Below are positions 6,297 through 14,323 of a DNA stretch of 21,044 nucleotides, piece after piece. Source of the DNA: JBEKIK01 sp050013075 (GTDB lineage Bacteria > Planctomycetota > Planctomycetia > Pirellulales > Thermoguttaceae); NCBI GenBank assembly GCA_050013075.1, contig JBEKFZ010000073.1:1-21044 (forward strand). Reading direction: 5' to 3'. Position numbers and translations under genes: made by a program. The notes beneath the pieces were generated by a model. It saw only the letters and a list, made by a program, of their open reading frames with translations. It had not been told where the DNA came from and did not search any database. Position 1 is the first letter of the stretch, and each line of letters starts with the position of its first letter.

Positions 6297-8552
6297 TCAC
6301 TTATTTTCCAACTCTTCCAACTTTTTCCGCACTGTGGGGACCAATGGGCTTCCGGGATAGTCTTTCAAAATCGAGTGCAGCGTGGCCGCGGCACGATCTT
6401 CGCGCCCGCGGCGCAGTTCACAATCGGCGGCCAAAAACAAAATCTGGTCGGCGTATGCCGAATCAGGATTTACCGCCTGGAGCTGTTCGGCCTGTGCTAC
6501 GGCCTGGGCGTATTTGCCCCGAGCGGCCCAATAGCGGGCGTAAAGCAGCGTCAAATATCCCTGGATTTTTTCGCCGGGATATTCGCGCTGCCAGGCTTGG
6601 AGTTCTTCGGCTGCCCGATCGAATTGGTTCGTCTTGATGAATTCTTCGGCCGAGCGGCTGTGGGCCCCTTTCCAGGCGGTGCTTTCGATGAAGTTGCGTT
6701 GCGTGCCCAGGGCTTTTTCGGCCGATGTGTAGGCAACACGGGCGGCCTTGCCATTGCCCACGGCTGCGTAATAATCGCCCCAAACCCGCTGTAAAGCCGC
6801 GGCCTGGCGAGGGGATTTATTTTTATCCAGCCCGGCGGCGGCCTGGTCGAGCAACGTCTTGGCGTCTTGTGCCCTGACAAGATCATTTATGAGAATATCG
6901 GCCGCGGAAAATTGACATTCGGCCTTTAAGGCGGGATTTTTGACGTTCTCGGCCGCACCTTCCCAGATTTGTAGTGCCGCGGGCGAGTCGCCCAGTTGGC
7001 ATCGGGCAATGGGCGCGATATGTCGAGCGAGTTTTATTAGATCCTCGTCGCCTTTGGCGGCCGAATCGCCGGCAAACGCCGCCTTACCGGTTTCCACGGC
7101 CCGTGAAATGTATTGCCGCGACTGGGACGACAAGTTTTCGATATTCCTTTTTATCCGGGCTTTATCCTTTTCATCGTTCGGTTTTCGATTTGGATCGGCC
7201 GGCCCCTGGTCCAGTTCTTTTTGCAGAACTTCCGCGCGGTTCAGTAATTGCGACGCCTTTAGTTCGTATGCCGACACAAGCTGGCTGAGCGAAACCGCGT
7301 CCAGTGTTTTGATATCATAGGTTTCCAGCAATTTAAGGTGATCGTCGATTTCATGGAGTTTATCTTTATAATCGAGTGCCGGGGCCTGGACATCAATGCG
7401 ATTGGCGATTTCGGCGGTTATGCCGCTAAGGCGAAAGGAAAGTTTGACGGTATACAACCCGGGCCGCAAATAAACATGCACCGGATTGAGCTCGCCGCTG
7501 GTTTGCCCGTCGCCGAAATCCCATTGCCCCTTGTTCTGATTGAGCAGGGTTTTGGGCGAGGCGTCGCGGAAGGAAACGGCGACAAGCGGCTGAGCGTTGT
7601 CGGGCAATGGCACGTCGCCGGTGATTTTCATGGTGAAATCGGGCACGAGTTTTGAAGTGCGAAGCGTCAACGAACCGGCGGGCAGGCGGGCGATGCGGTC
7701 GGCATGGAAGGCGGTCGGCGGAATAACCTGCGGTTTGGGCTTAGGGTCCAGCGGATTGATCTCCCAATAGGCCGCCATTATCGCGTCCGAACCGGCGGCG
7801 GCATGATAATACTCGAACTTGTGCAGCCCGGCCGAGAGTTGTATGTCTTGCCGAATATTGCGAACGGCAAAGCGCAGCGGCCCGTGCCGGCCGGGCGCCG
7901 AAGCGACCTGCTTATCGTCGATCAATAAAAAACTTGCATCCTGGCTGGCGGTTATGAAACCGTATTTGCCCGCCGATGGAATGTCTAAATAGCCCGTGTA
8001 TTTGCTGAAGAACGGTTCGCGTTTCAAAGAAAAGGGATTGCTGCCGTGGAAAACGCCTTCCACAAAATCGCTGCCGAAGGGTGAAGACGAGTCGAAGGCC
8101 CTTTGCAAAGGCGCCAAGTTTTGTAAATTGCAATTTCTAAAATGCCGGGTCTCCAAAAGAAGGCCGTCTTGACAGGTCCAGGGCGGCGACGGCTCGGTGG
8201 GCGGATCACCGCCATAAAGTATGTCGTACTCCGTCTGTCCTTTGATGGTTTGAAAGGCAAGCCGGCAGAAATCGCCGGGACCTAGTTGCAGCACCCGGCA
8301 AGGGACCAATTGATTTTTTACGGCGACGGCCACGTTGCGACCGTCAGGGGCGATCTCGCCGTGATGAAAAAACTCCGTTACCGCCGCATTGAACGATTTG
8401 CCCGTGCCAAGCTCGACAACCCGCTTGGCATTGAACTCAGCACCCCCCCGATGGAACGACTGAGCCTGGCCGATGTTGGATGTCAAAAGGGCGAATATTA
8501 CAGCAATAAAAGCGATTTTCGAATACTGTATACTATCAAAACAGGCGTCCAT
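6297..8552 (-). CDS. Large secreted PA14-PKD-TPR protein
   Basis: A 751-residue exported protein. The signal peptide (SKIAFIAVIFALLTSNIGQA, about 11-30) is followed by an uncharacterised region. A PA14-like beta domain at about 165-265 contains KYTGYLDIPSAGKYGFITAS, LLIDDK and a late AYWEI; such domains often bind sugars. A PKD-like Ig domain at about 300-390 has WDFGDG (344-349) and HVY (359-361). A helical region follows, then TPR-like repeats from about 520 to the end (for example FDRAAEELQAWQREYPGEK, ILFLAADCELRRGREDRAAATLH). The set suggests an envelope or extracellular scaffold; this is inference. The ATG at 8552 has no ribosome site of its own; the strong AAGGAGG at 8598-8604 serves an overlapping out-of-frame ORF. 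It is transcribed divergently from moxR with 99 bp between. Confidence 0.5.
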   Translation of the reverse strand: MDACFDSIQYSKIAFIAVIFALLTSNIGQAQSFHRGGAEFNAKRVVELGTGKSFNAAVTEFFHHGEIAPDGRNVAVAVKNQLVPCRVLQLGPGDFCRLAFQTIKGQTEYDILYGGDPPTEPSPPWTCQDGLLLETRHFRNCNLQNLAPLQRAFDSSSPFGSDFVEGVFHGSNPFSLKREPFFSKYTGYLDIPSAGKYGFITASQDASFLLIDDKQVASAPGRHGPLRFAVRNIRQDIQLSAGLHKFEYYHAAAGSDAIMAAYWEINPLDPKPKPQVIPPTAFHADRIARLPAGSLTLRTSKLVPDFTMKITGDVPLPDNAQPLVAVSFRDASPKTLLNQNKGQWDFGDGQTSGELNPVHVYLRPGLYTVKLSFRLSGITAEIANRIDVQAPALDYKDKLHEIDDHLKLLETYDIKTLDAVSLSQLVSAYELKASQLLNRAEVLQKELDQGPADPNRKPNDEKDKARIKRNIENLSSQSRQYISRAVETGKAAFAGDSAAKGDEDLIKLARHIAPIARCQLGDSPAALQIWEGAAENVKNPALKAECQFSAADILINDLVRAQDAKTLLDQAAAGLDKNKSPRQAAALQRVWGDYYAAVGNGKAARVAYTSAEKALGTQRNFIESTAWKGAHSRSAEEFIKTNQFDRAAEELQAWQREYPGEKIQGYLTLLYARYWAARGKYAQAVAQAEQLQAVNPDSAYADQILFLAADCELRRGREDRAAATLHSILKDYPGSPLVPTVRKKLEELENK

Positions 8553-8586
8553 TGATGGAACTGCCCATATGAACTAAGGTAAACAT
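8536..8586 (-). CDS. Possible 16-codon leader ORF overlapping the PA14-PKD-TPR gene
   Basis: On the minus strand AAGGAGG (8598-8604) stands 11 nt before ATG at 8586, which opens MFTLVHMGSSINGRLF and stops with TGA at 8536. This stop lies 14-16 nt inside the next gene, whose ATG at 8552 is in another frame and lacks a ribosome site. The arrangement fits translational coupling or a leader peptide. A frameshift in the true gene start is the alternative. There is no homology evidence. Confidence 0.5.
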   Translation of the reverse strand: MFTLVHMGSSINGRLF

Positions 8587-8623
8587 AGGATAATAAGCCT
8601 CCTTGATAGTTTAAGCCGATCGA

Positions 8624-8640
8624 TCCCCGCGGGGAAGGAG
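8624..8640 (+). promoter_or_regulatory. moxR ribosome binding site beside a 12-bp palindrome
   Basis: The perfect palindrome TCCCCGCGGGGA (8624-8635) runs directly into AAGGAG (8635-8640), 11 nt before the moxR ATG. The ribosome site fixes the start. The palindrome could be a protein binding site, but nothing further supports this. Confidence 0.5.
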
Positions 8641-8651
8641 CAAATAAATCC

Positions 8652-9728
8652 ATGCCGGCAGTAACCCCCCAAATCAGCCCGGAAGAAGCCGTCCGCCGGA
8701 TTTATCAAGTCCGGGAAACCCTGGTCAACGAAATTCATAAAGTGATAATTGGCCAGGACGAGATGATCGAGCAGATGTTGATCTGCATTTTCGCCCGGGG
8801 AAATTGCCTGACCATCGGAGTGCCGGGGCTGGCCAAGACGCTGGCCGTTTCCACGCTGGCCCAGACTTTGCGTCTGCGATTCCAGCGGATCCAGTTCACG
8901 CCCGATCTGATGCCCAGCGACATCACCGGCACGGAGATTATCGACCAGGACACGGGCAGCGGACAGCGTTCGTTCCGTTTCGTGCACGGGCCGATCTTTT
9001 CCAACATCGTACTGGCCGACGAGATCAACCGCACTCCGCCGAAGACGCAGGCGGCCTTGCTCCAGGCCATGCAAGAGCACGAAGTAACCGTGGCCGGCAA
9101 AACCTACAAGTTGGAGCAGCCGTTTTTTGTAATGGCCACGCAAAATCCCATCGAGCAGGAAGGAACCTATCCCCTGCCCGAAGCGCAGTTGGACCGCTTC
9201 ATGCTGTCGATCAACATCGGCTATCCTACCCGTGCCGAGGAACGCGACATTGTTCTGGCCACCACGCAGACCCAGCGCCAAGAGGTTAAGCCGGTCCTTC
9301 AGGGGCCCGACATTTTGTGGATTCAGCAGCTCGTTCGCCAGGTGCCCGCCAGCCAGCACGTGGTCGATTATGCCGTGGACCTGGTTCGCGCCACGCGACC
9401 GAAAGAGCCGCCCAGCCCCGATTTCGTCAAGAATTGGCTGGCCTGGGGCGCAGGACCCAGGGCCGCGCAGAATATCATCCTCACGGCAAAGGCCCGGGCG
9501 ATCCTGCACGGGCGCTACGCCATCGGCGCGGACGACGTCCGGGCAATGGCCTTTCCAGTCCTGCGGCACCGCATCATCACAAACTTCAATGCCGACGCCG
9601 AAGGAATCGACGTAGAGCAGGTGATCGAAAAAATATTGAAGACCATACCCGAACCGTCGTACGGCGAAACGATTGCGGAAAAACAACCCCGGCCGCCTGC
9701 CAAGACCACTTCACATGGTCATAAATAA
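8652..9728 (+). CDS. moxR: MoxR-family AAA+ ATPase
   Basis: A 358-residue cytoplasmic ATPase of the usual family length. Walker A is GVPGLAKT (56-63, the AKT ending typical of MoxR). Walker B is VLADEINR (D123-E124). Sensor 1 lies in ATQNPIEQEGTYPLPEAQLD (N165), and a C-terminal AAA lid helical domain follows. MoxR proteins act as chaperone-like remodellers that couple ATP hydrolysis to activation of vWA-domain partners, commonly DUF58 and Bat-type proteins. Those partners are encoded here at 14.5-20.0 kb on the opposite strand rather than downstream. The next gene, nfeD, begins 1 nt after its stop, so the two are almost certainly cotranscribed. The start is supported by AAGGAG at 8635-8640. 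Family identity is certain; the partner is inferred. Confidence 0.5.
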   Translation: MPAVTPQISPEEAVRRIYQVRETLVNEIHKVIIGQDEMIEQMLICIFARGNCLTIGVPGLAKTLAVSTLAQTLRLRFQRIQFTPDLMPSDITGTEIIDQDTGSGQRSFRFVHGPIFSNIVLADEINRTPPKTQAALLQAMQEHEVTVAGKTYKLEQPFFVMATQNPIEQEGTYPLPEAQLDRFMLSINIGYPTRAEERDIVLATTQTQRQEVKPVLQGPDILWIQQLVRQVPASQHVVDYAVDLVRATRPKEPPSPDFVKNWLAWGAGPRAAQNIILTAKARAILHGRYAIGADDVRAMAFPVLRHRIITNFNADAEGIDVEQVIEKILKTIPEPSYGETIAEKQPRPPAKTTSHGHK

Positions 9729-9729
9729 A

Positions 9730-11298
9730 ATGACTGTAAATTTTAAATTGCAAATAGCAAATTGCAAATTGAACATATTTTCGCTTGGCCTTTTGGCGGC
9801 CGCGGCTTGTTTACTCACTGCTTTTTCAGTCCATGCGGCCGAGACCGCCGATAAGAATCCGGAAAAAAATCCCCAACAGAAGTATTCCCATGGGGTGCTG
9901 ATCCGGGTGGAAGGCGTTATCGGGCCGATGCTGGCGGCATATTTCGAGCGCAAATTAGCCTTGGCCGAAGCCGAGGGCGCGGACTTGGTTATCGTGGAGA
10001 TCGACAGCCCGGGCGGAACTCTGGAAGAATCGCGGAATATGGCCGATCGATTGCAGAACCTGGATTTCGCTCATACCGCGGCTTATGTGCCCAAGCAGGC
10101 GTTAAGCGGGGCGGCCATTATGGCCTTGGGCTGCGATGACATCATAATGTCGCCCACGGCGCTAATCGGCGATGCCGGCCCGATCTTCCAGGACGAGAAT
10201 TCGCAGTTCAGGTTCGCCCCAGAAAAAATCATAAGCGATTTGGCTCAGAGAGTCCGTGCACTGGCGGCGGGCAAAGGCCGACCGCCAGCCCTGGCCGAGG
10301 CCATGGTCGATAAAAACCTCCAAGTCTTCCGGGTGAAAAACATAAATACCGGCGAGGTAACATGCAAGTCGAAGCGAGAGATCGATGCAGAGGCACATCC
10401 GGACCAATGGGAAATAATCGCACCAATAGCGGAATCCGGCCATGATCGTTTCCTGGAACTCAACGGCCGGCGGGCCGTGGAAGTGGGGCTTGCCCAAGGC
10501 CTGGCCGACTCGCGCGAGAATTTGAAAGAGCGTTACAAGCTGCCCGGTGAATTGACAATCCTGGAACCCAGCGGCGTCGATACCTTCGTGTATATTTTAT
10601 ACAATCCCTTTATAATCGCTATTTTGATTATCATCGGGCTGATCGGGTTGTACATCGAATTCATCTCTCCGGGAGTGGGCATCGGCGGCCTAATTGCCGG
10701 TTTGTGTTTTGCCCTGTTCTTTTGGAGCCATTTTTTGGGCGGCACGGCCAATTGGTTCGACGTGATGCTTTTCGCCGTGGGCGTGCTCTGCCTGATCGCC
10801 GAGTTGTTTATAATTCCTGGGTTCGGCGTGGTGGCATTGACCGGCGTGGTGCTGATCCTGATCAGTCTGATTATGGCTTGCCAGAAATTCCTTATCCCGC
10901 ACAATAACCGCGAATTGATACAATTGACCCACACGCTGTTGATAATCTTAGGTTCCGGCGGAGGTTTTTTACTGGCGGCGTTTTTGATCAGCAAAAAATT
11001 CGGTTCCATACCTCTTTTCAGCAAAATGATGCTCCGCCCGCCGCATCCGGTATACGGATTCAGGGACGAGCCAGCCAATTTGGCTAATCCGTTTGTTGCT
11101 TCGCCGCCGGAAAATCAGTTTACCGTTAAGATAGGCGACGTGGGAGTTGCCCAATCGTCGTTGCGGCCGGCGGGCAAGGCCCGATTCGGCGCGCAGATCA
11201 TCGAAGTGGCGACCGACGGCGATTTCATCCCCCAAGGCCGGCGGGTGGAAGTAGTCGAGCAAAGCGGCGGCCGGATTGTCGTGCGCGAAGTCGAGTAA
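9730..11298 (+). CDS. nfeD: Full-length NfeD membrane-bound ClpP-class serine protease
   Basis: A 522-residue membrane protein from the ATG at 9730, one base after the moxR stop; an in-frame ATG at 9715 is the alternative. A signal peptide (SLGLLAAAACLLTAFSVHAAE) is preceded by residues made by a heptamer array. The ClpP/SppA-type protease domain (about 55-270) carries VEIDSPGGT and ALSGAAIMALGCDDIIMSPTALIGDAGP, in which S126 is the likely nucleophile. Four to five membrane segments lie at about 300-430. The C-terminal OB fold (VGVAQSSLRPAGKARFG to VVEQSGGRIVVREVE) is typical of NfeD. The family cleaves hydrophobic tails of membrane proteins and usually sits beside SPFH/flotillin genes; none is present here. 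Transcription ends at the hairpin at 11350. The Lys of the Ser-Lys dyad was not assigned. Confidence 0.5.
   Translation: MTVNFKLQIANCKLNIFSLGLLAAAACLLTAFSVHAAETADKNPEKNPQQKYSHGVLIRVEGVIGPMLAAYFERKLALAEAEGADLVIVEIDSPGGTLEESRNMADRLQNLDFAHTAAYVPKQALSGAAIMALGCDDIIMSPTALIGDAGPIFQDENSQFRFAPEKIISDLAQRVRALAAGKGRPPALAEAMVDKNLQVFRVKNINTGEVTCKSKREIDAEAHPDQWEIIAPIAESGHDRFLELNGRRAVEVGLAQGLADSRENLKERYKLPGELTILEPSGVDTFVYILYNPFIIAILIIIGLIGLYIEFISPGVGIGGLIAGLCFALFFWSHFLGGTANWFDVMLFAVGVLCLIAELFIIPGFGVVALTGVVLILISLIMACQKFLIPHNNRELIQLTHTLLIILGSGGGFLLAAFLISKKFGSIPLFSKMMLRPPHPVYGFRDEPANLANPFVASPPENQFTVKIGDVGVAQSSLRPAGKARFGAQIIEVATDGDFIPQGRRVEVVEQSGGRIVVREVE
9740..9771 (+). repeat. Heptamer array ATTGCAA, 4 units plus ATTG
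   Basis: ATTTTAA, ATTGCAA, ATAGCAA, ATTGCAA, ATTG: 32 nt of a degraded version of the arrays at 3850 and 6033. It begins 7 nt after the nfeD ATG and is translated as FKLQIANCKL in the signal peptide. Here the array lies on the coding strand, so the encoded heptad (KLQIANC) differs from the NLQFAIC heptad of the other two genes. Confidence 0.5.
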
Positions 11299-11303
11299 AA
11301 AAA

Positions 11304-11334
11304 TTCACCACGGAGTCACGGAGGACACGGTGAA
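11304..11334. repeat. CACGGAG repeat with TTCACC/GGTGAA ends
   Basis: TTCACC (11304-11309) and GGTGAA (11329-11334) are inverted ends around the near-repeats ACGGAGTC and ACGGAGGAC. It lies between the nfeD stop and the terminator. A repeat of unknown origin. Confidence 0.5.
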
Positions 11335-11349
11335 ACATTTAACATAAAG

Positions 11350-11373
11350 CCGCGACCGTTGGTCGCGGTTTTT
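11350..11373 (+). terminator. Intrinsic terminator of moxR-nfeD
   Basis: CCGCGACC (11350-11357), loop GTT, GGTCGCGG (11361-11368), then TTTTT. This is a perfect 8-bp stem with a T-run on the plus strand, 51 nt past the nfeD stop. It lies between convergent genes. Its left flank AAAGCCGCGACC resembles the TTTAGCCGCGACC element at 3973-3985. Confidence 0.5.
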
Positions 11374-11375
11374 GT

Positions 11376-11936
11376 TTAATCGTCATCTTCTTCTTGGGTT
11401 TCGTTAAAAGTGTCTTGGGCGTCGTTTTCTTCAGCCGACTCGCGTTCGCGCACCAGGAATATGCCGGCAATCAGGCATCCGGCAAGGTAACCGCATGGGC
11501 CTCCCATCACTGCGCAAAAGATAGACTCTCCGAGTATTTCTCCTGATACGGCGGGTAATTGATAAAACAATTTGGCTGCGATCATGCCTCCTAAACCACA
11601 TACAAAACCTAAAGGAAAACCGGCAATCCAGGATGCCTTGCGCGGTTCATTCCCGCCAAACAGAGACATTTGCGCCACCCCGATCCCGGCAAAAAAAACG
11701 GCAATGCAGCAGAATATGATGGGGTGAACGTTGAGCATCTTCAAAATTGCAAACAAGACCCCGAAAAAGGCCATCATGATCATGAACGTGCCCACGCTGA
11801 ATCGGCGCGTAACGCCTACGTCTTTGCCAGCACGGGTCTCGGCGGTCTTTTTCGTTCCATCGGGCGAAGTTCCGCACACCGTGCATTGATCGGACAGAGC
11901 CGGATTTTTATGTTTACATTCCGGACAGAGCCACAT
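11376..11936 (-). CDS. RanBP2-type zinc-ribbon membrane protein
   Basis: A 186-residue protein. The N-terminal 22 residues hold a zinc finger (W2, C4, C7, N11, C18, C21: the W-x-C-x2-C...N...C-x2-C pattern of RanBP2 fingers). A charged linker and four hydrophobic segments follow at about 45-70, 71-92, 101-125 and 137-160. The last is followed by a strongly acidic tail ending in EEDDD. The segments contain GxxxG-like turns (GFVCGLGGMIAAK, GGPCGYLAGCLIAG). The finger probably faces the cytoplasm and binds RNA or protein; this is inference. AAAGGA 9 nt upstream supports the ATG at 11936. It lies 82 bp downstream of the hydrolase gene, with two hairpins between. Specific function unknown. Confidence 0.5.
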   Translation of the reverse strand: MWLCPECKHKNPALSDQCTVCGTSPDGTKKTAETRAGKDVGVTRRFSVGTFMIMMAFFGVLFAILKMLNVHPIIFCCIAVFFAGIGVAQMSLFGGNEPRKASWIAGFPLGFVCGLGGMIAAKLFYQLPAVSGEILGESIFCAVMGGPCGYLAGCLIAGIFLVRERESAEENDAQDTFNETQEEDDD

Positions 11937-11962
11937 GGAAATAATTCCTTTAACTTATCACG

Positions 11963-12015
11963 AAACCGCAAGCGGTTTGTCGGCAATCCACGGTGTACTC
12001 ACCGTGGGGCTAAAT
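11963..12015 (-). repeat. Two adjacent hairpins, the second TTTAGCC-tailed
   Basis: AAACCGC-AA-GCGGTTT (11963-11978) is followed by CCACGGTG (11988-11995), TACT, CACCGTGG (12000-12007) and GGCTAAAT. Both stems are perfect. The second shares the GGCTAAA tail with the elements at 6219 and 20816 but has a wholly different stem. It lies just after the hydrolase stop and may terminate that gene, although only short T-runs are present. Confidence 0.5.
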
Positions 12016-12018
12016 AAA

Positions 12019-13002
12019 TCACGAATACTTGCGGAAGGCCAGGGCGTCGGTGGGATTACGGTTGGTAAAGGCTTCGATGGGTTCGTAGGTTAGTCCGGCC
12101 CTACGGAGTTTCAGTAGAAAAACGTTGCCGACATAGGTCATTCCCGGCCCGCCGCCGTAGGATTTCCACATCGAGCGCCGCCCCATGTCCATTCCGAATA
12201 GGACTTGCCTGCCGTATCCTTCTTCCAACATGAGGCGGATAAGTTCGATAATTTCCATGTCGGAGTGGATTTCCACGCGGGAGATGCCGTCGTAAACCAG
12301 GTATGCGCCGGCGTGTGCGACGTCTTCGTGCACGTAGCGGTCGAGATTTCGATCCAAGTGGCTGATTAACAAGCACGATGGATGGACCCCCAGCTTGGAG
12401 AAAAGTTGCACCTGTTCCAGGGCGCATGTGCCGCGTTCGCAGTGAGTAAGGATCGGCGCACCGGTGGCAAGATGGGCCGCGGCAACGGCCTCGGCGATTT
12501 TTCGGGCATTATCGTCGATTACGTGATAATCAGAGGCGAATTTTATCAGCCCTGCCCGGATGTCGGTTCTTTCCGTTATTTCCGAACCTGAATAAATTGC
12601 CATGCCCACGTTGATTTCCTCGATCATCCGTTGGGCCAGGGTCTCGGCCGACTCGTGATATCGAAAATGATCGCCGGCATAGAAAACGCCGCGGTGGAAA
12701 CCCGTGCTGGCAATAATGTTGATCTTGGAACGCCGCGAAGCCAGTTGCAGCAGTTTTGGGGCGCGTTCCTGGCCTATGCCTTGGGCGTCGACCACGGTCC
12801 GGCCGTCGGCCGCATAAAACAGGCTCAGTTCGGCCGTGGTTTTATCCAGATCGTCAAGCAGAAAACCTGGATCGATTTCCTGGCTGCGGCCGGGAAGGAT
12901 GAAGAGGTGTTCGTGACAGTGCGTAAACCCCACCTCTTGTGCCGGGATGTCGCCAAGGACCGTGCGAACGAAATTTTCTTTACCTGGAGCGCGGGGCGGC
13001 AC
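12019..13002 (-). CDS. Phosphotriesterase-family metal-dependent hydrolase
   Basis: A 327-residue amidohydrolase-superfamily protein. All metal ligands of the family are visible: HxH in CHEHLF (H30, H32), the carbamylated Lys in AGLIKF (K154), H187 in ILTHCERGT, H215 in ISHLDRN and D272 in FGMDMG. This predicts a binuclear zinc site in a TIM barrel. Relatives hydrolyse lactones or phosphoesters; the natural substrate here cannot be read from sequence, and the name should not be taken as organophosphate activity. The start is GTG at 13002, supported by AGAGGG about 9 nt upstream; no in-frame ATG precedes the HxH motif. It is cytoplasmic, with no signal peptide. It diverges from serC, sharing a 205-bp intergenic region. 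Confidence 0.5.
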   Translation of the reverse strand: MPPRAPGKENFVRTVLGDIPAQEVGFTHCHEHLFILPGRSQEIDPGFLLDDLDKTTAELSLFYAADGRTVVDAQGIGQERAPKLLQLASRRSKINIIASTGFHRGVFYAGDHFRYHESAETLAQRMIEEINVGMAIYSGSEITERTDIRAGLIKFASDYHVIDDNARKIAEAVAAAHLATGAPILTHCERGTCALEQVQLFSKLGVHPSCLLISHLDRNLDRYVHEDVAHAGAYLVYDGISRVEIHSDMEIIELIRLMLEEGYGRQVLFGMDMGRRSMWKSYGGGPGMTYVGNVFLLKLRRAGLTYEPIEAFTNRNPTDALAFRKYS

Positions 13003-13131
13003 GGTACGATACCCTCTTAAATAGTGGGAAATAAGGCGAACAATCGAATATAAACCCGAGGGTCTTATTCGTCAATTCCCTCGTGTGCCCGAACTCTTGG
13101 GCCGTTGCGATTGTCTAAACCATAACCCTGC

Positions 13132-13159
13132 TAGACAGCGACATGTTTTTTGGTACACT
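13132..13159 (+). promoter_or_regulatory. Putative serC promoter with inverted repeat at -35
   Basis: TAGACA (13132-13137) and TACACT (13154-13159) are spaced 16 nt and match sigma70 hexamers at 5/6 and 4/6. The -35 is also the right arm of an inverted repeat, TGTCTA (13112-13117) / TAGACA, with a 14-nt spacer, which could be an operator. Transcription would start near 13166. Read by eye only. Confidence 0.5.
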
Positions 13160-13207
13160 TACTGATTCTCAATTTCGTCACTTTTACCTTCCCTAGGAGC
13201 AGTTTTT

Positions 13208-14302
13208 ATGGAAAAGCGCGTTTATAATTTTTCACCCGGACCCGCCGTTATGCCTTTACCGGCCTTGGAAGAGGCCCAGCGCGATTTAGTGGCCCTGCCG
13301 GGCGCTGGCTGTTCAATTCTAGAAACCAGTCACCGCTCCAAGGCCTTCGACAAGATTATCACCCAGGCCGAAGCCAATATCCGAACCCTCCTGGCGATTC
13401 CCGACAATTATCGCGTGCTGTTCATGCAAGGCGGAGCGGTGTTGCAATTCGGCATGATTCCCATGAATTTCCTGCGAAACACAGGCAAGCCGGCCGATTA
13501 CATCGTCAGCGGAACCTGGAGCAAAAAAGCCTTCGACGAGGCGAAAACCCAAGGCAACGCCCGGGCTATCTGGGATGGCAAATCCACTAATTACAACCGC
13601 GTGCCCAAGCAAGCGGAACTGAAAATCGATTCTGACGCCGCCTACGTTTACATGACCTCGAACGAAACCATCCAAGGCGTGCAGTATCAGACCGAACCCG
13701 ATGTAGGCAACGTGCCGTTGGTGTGCGACGCCTCTTCGGACATTCTGTCGCGGCCCATTCCCATCCAAAAATACGGTCTGATTTTCGCCTGTGCCCAGAA
13801 GAACGTCGGGCCGGCGGGCGTGACCCTGGTCGTCATCCGCGACGATCTGGTGGCCAAATCGCCCACCGATCTGCCGTCGCTTTTAAGCTATAAGGTTTTC
13901 GCCGAGGGCAAATCGCTGTTGAACACCCCGCCCACGTTCGCCATCTACATGGTAAAACTCGTTTCAGACTGGCTTTTGAACAAAATCGGCGGCCTGGCCA
14001 AAATGGCCGAAATCAACAAGCAAAAAGCCAAAATGCTGTACGACGCCGTCGAGCAATCAAAGGGCTTTTATATGCCCCACGCCGAACCGGACTGCCGCTC
14101 GATTATGAACGTGCCCTTCAAACTGGCCAAAACGGAATTGGAAGAACCGTTCCTCAAGCAGGCGGCGGCACAAGGACTGTGCGAACTAAAAGGCCATCGG
14201 TCGGTGGGCGGTTGCCGCGCATCGATCTACAACGCCATGCCGGTCGAAGGCGTCAAGGCGCTCCGCGATTTCATGCTCGAGTTCGCCAAAAAGAACGCAT
14301 AG
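13208..14302 (+). CDS. serC: Phosphoserine aminotransferase
   Basis: A 364-residue cytoplasmic class V aminotransferase of full family length. It converts 3-phosphohydroxypyruvate and glutamate to phosphoserine in serine synthesis, and in many bacteria also serves pyridoxal phosphate synthesis. Visible motifs: the N-terminal YNFSPGPAVMP, MQGGAVLQF (74-81), SNETIQGVQ (151-159), CDASSDILSRP (D174), the PLP lysine in ACAQKNVGPAG (K198), and the C-terminal substrate-binding GHRSVGGCRASIYNAMP. TAGGAG 8-9 nt before the ATG fixes the start. No serA or serB lies beside it. A large palindrome follows its stop, before the convergent BatA-like gene. Identity is very secure. Confidence 0.5.
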   Translation: MEKRVYNFSPGPAVMPLPALEEAQRDLVALPGAGCSILETSHRSKAFDKIITQAEANIRTLLAIPDNYRVLFMQGGAVLQFGMIPMNFLRNTGKPADYIVSGTWSKKAFDEAKTQGNARAIWDGKSTNYNRVPKQAELKIDSDAAYVYMTSNETIQGVQYQTEPDVGNVPLVCDASSDILSRPIPIQKYGLIFACAQKNVGPAGVTLVVIRDDLVAKSPTDLPSLLSYKVFAEGKSLLNTPPTFAIYMVKLVSDWLLNKIGGLAKMAEINKQKAKMLYDAVEQSKGFYMPHAEPDCRSIMNVPFKLAKTELEEPFLKQAAAQGLCELKGHRSVGGCRASIYNAMPVEGVKALRDFMLEFAKKNA

Positions 14303-14323
14303 GACGGTTGTATATTCATAATT

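Noticed and set aside
8574..9686. 370-codon minus-strand frame opposite moxR
   Set aside because: moxR on the plus strand has all AAA+ motifs; the opposite frame is a GC-rich shadow with no domain.
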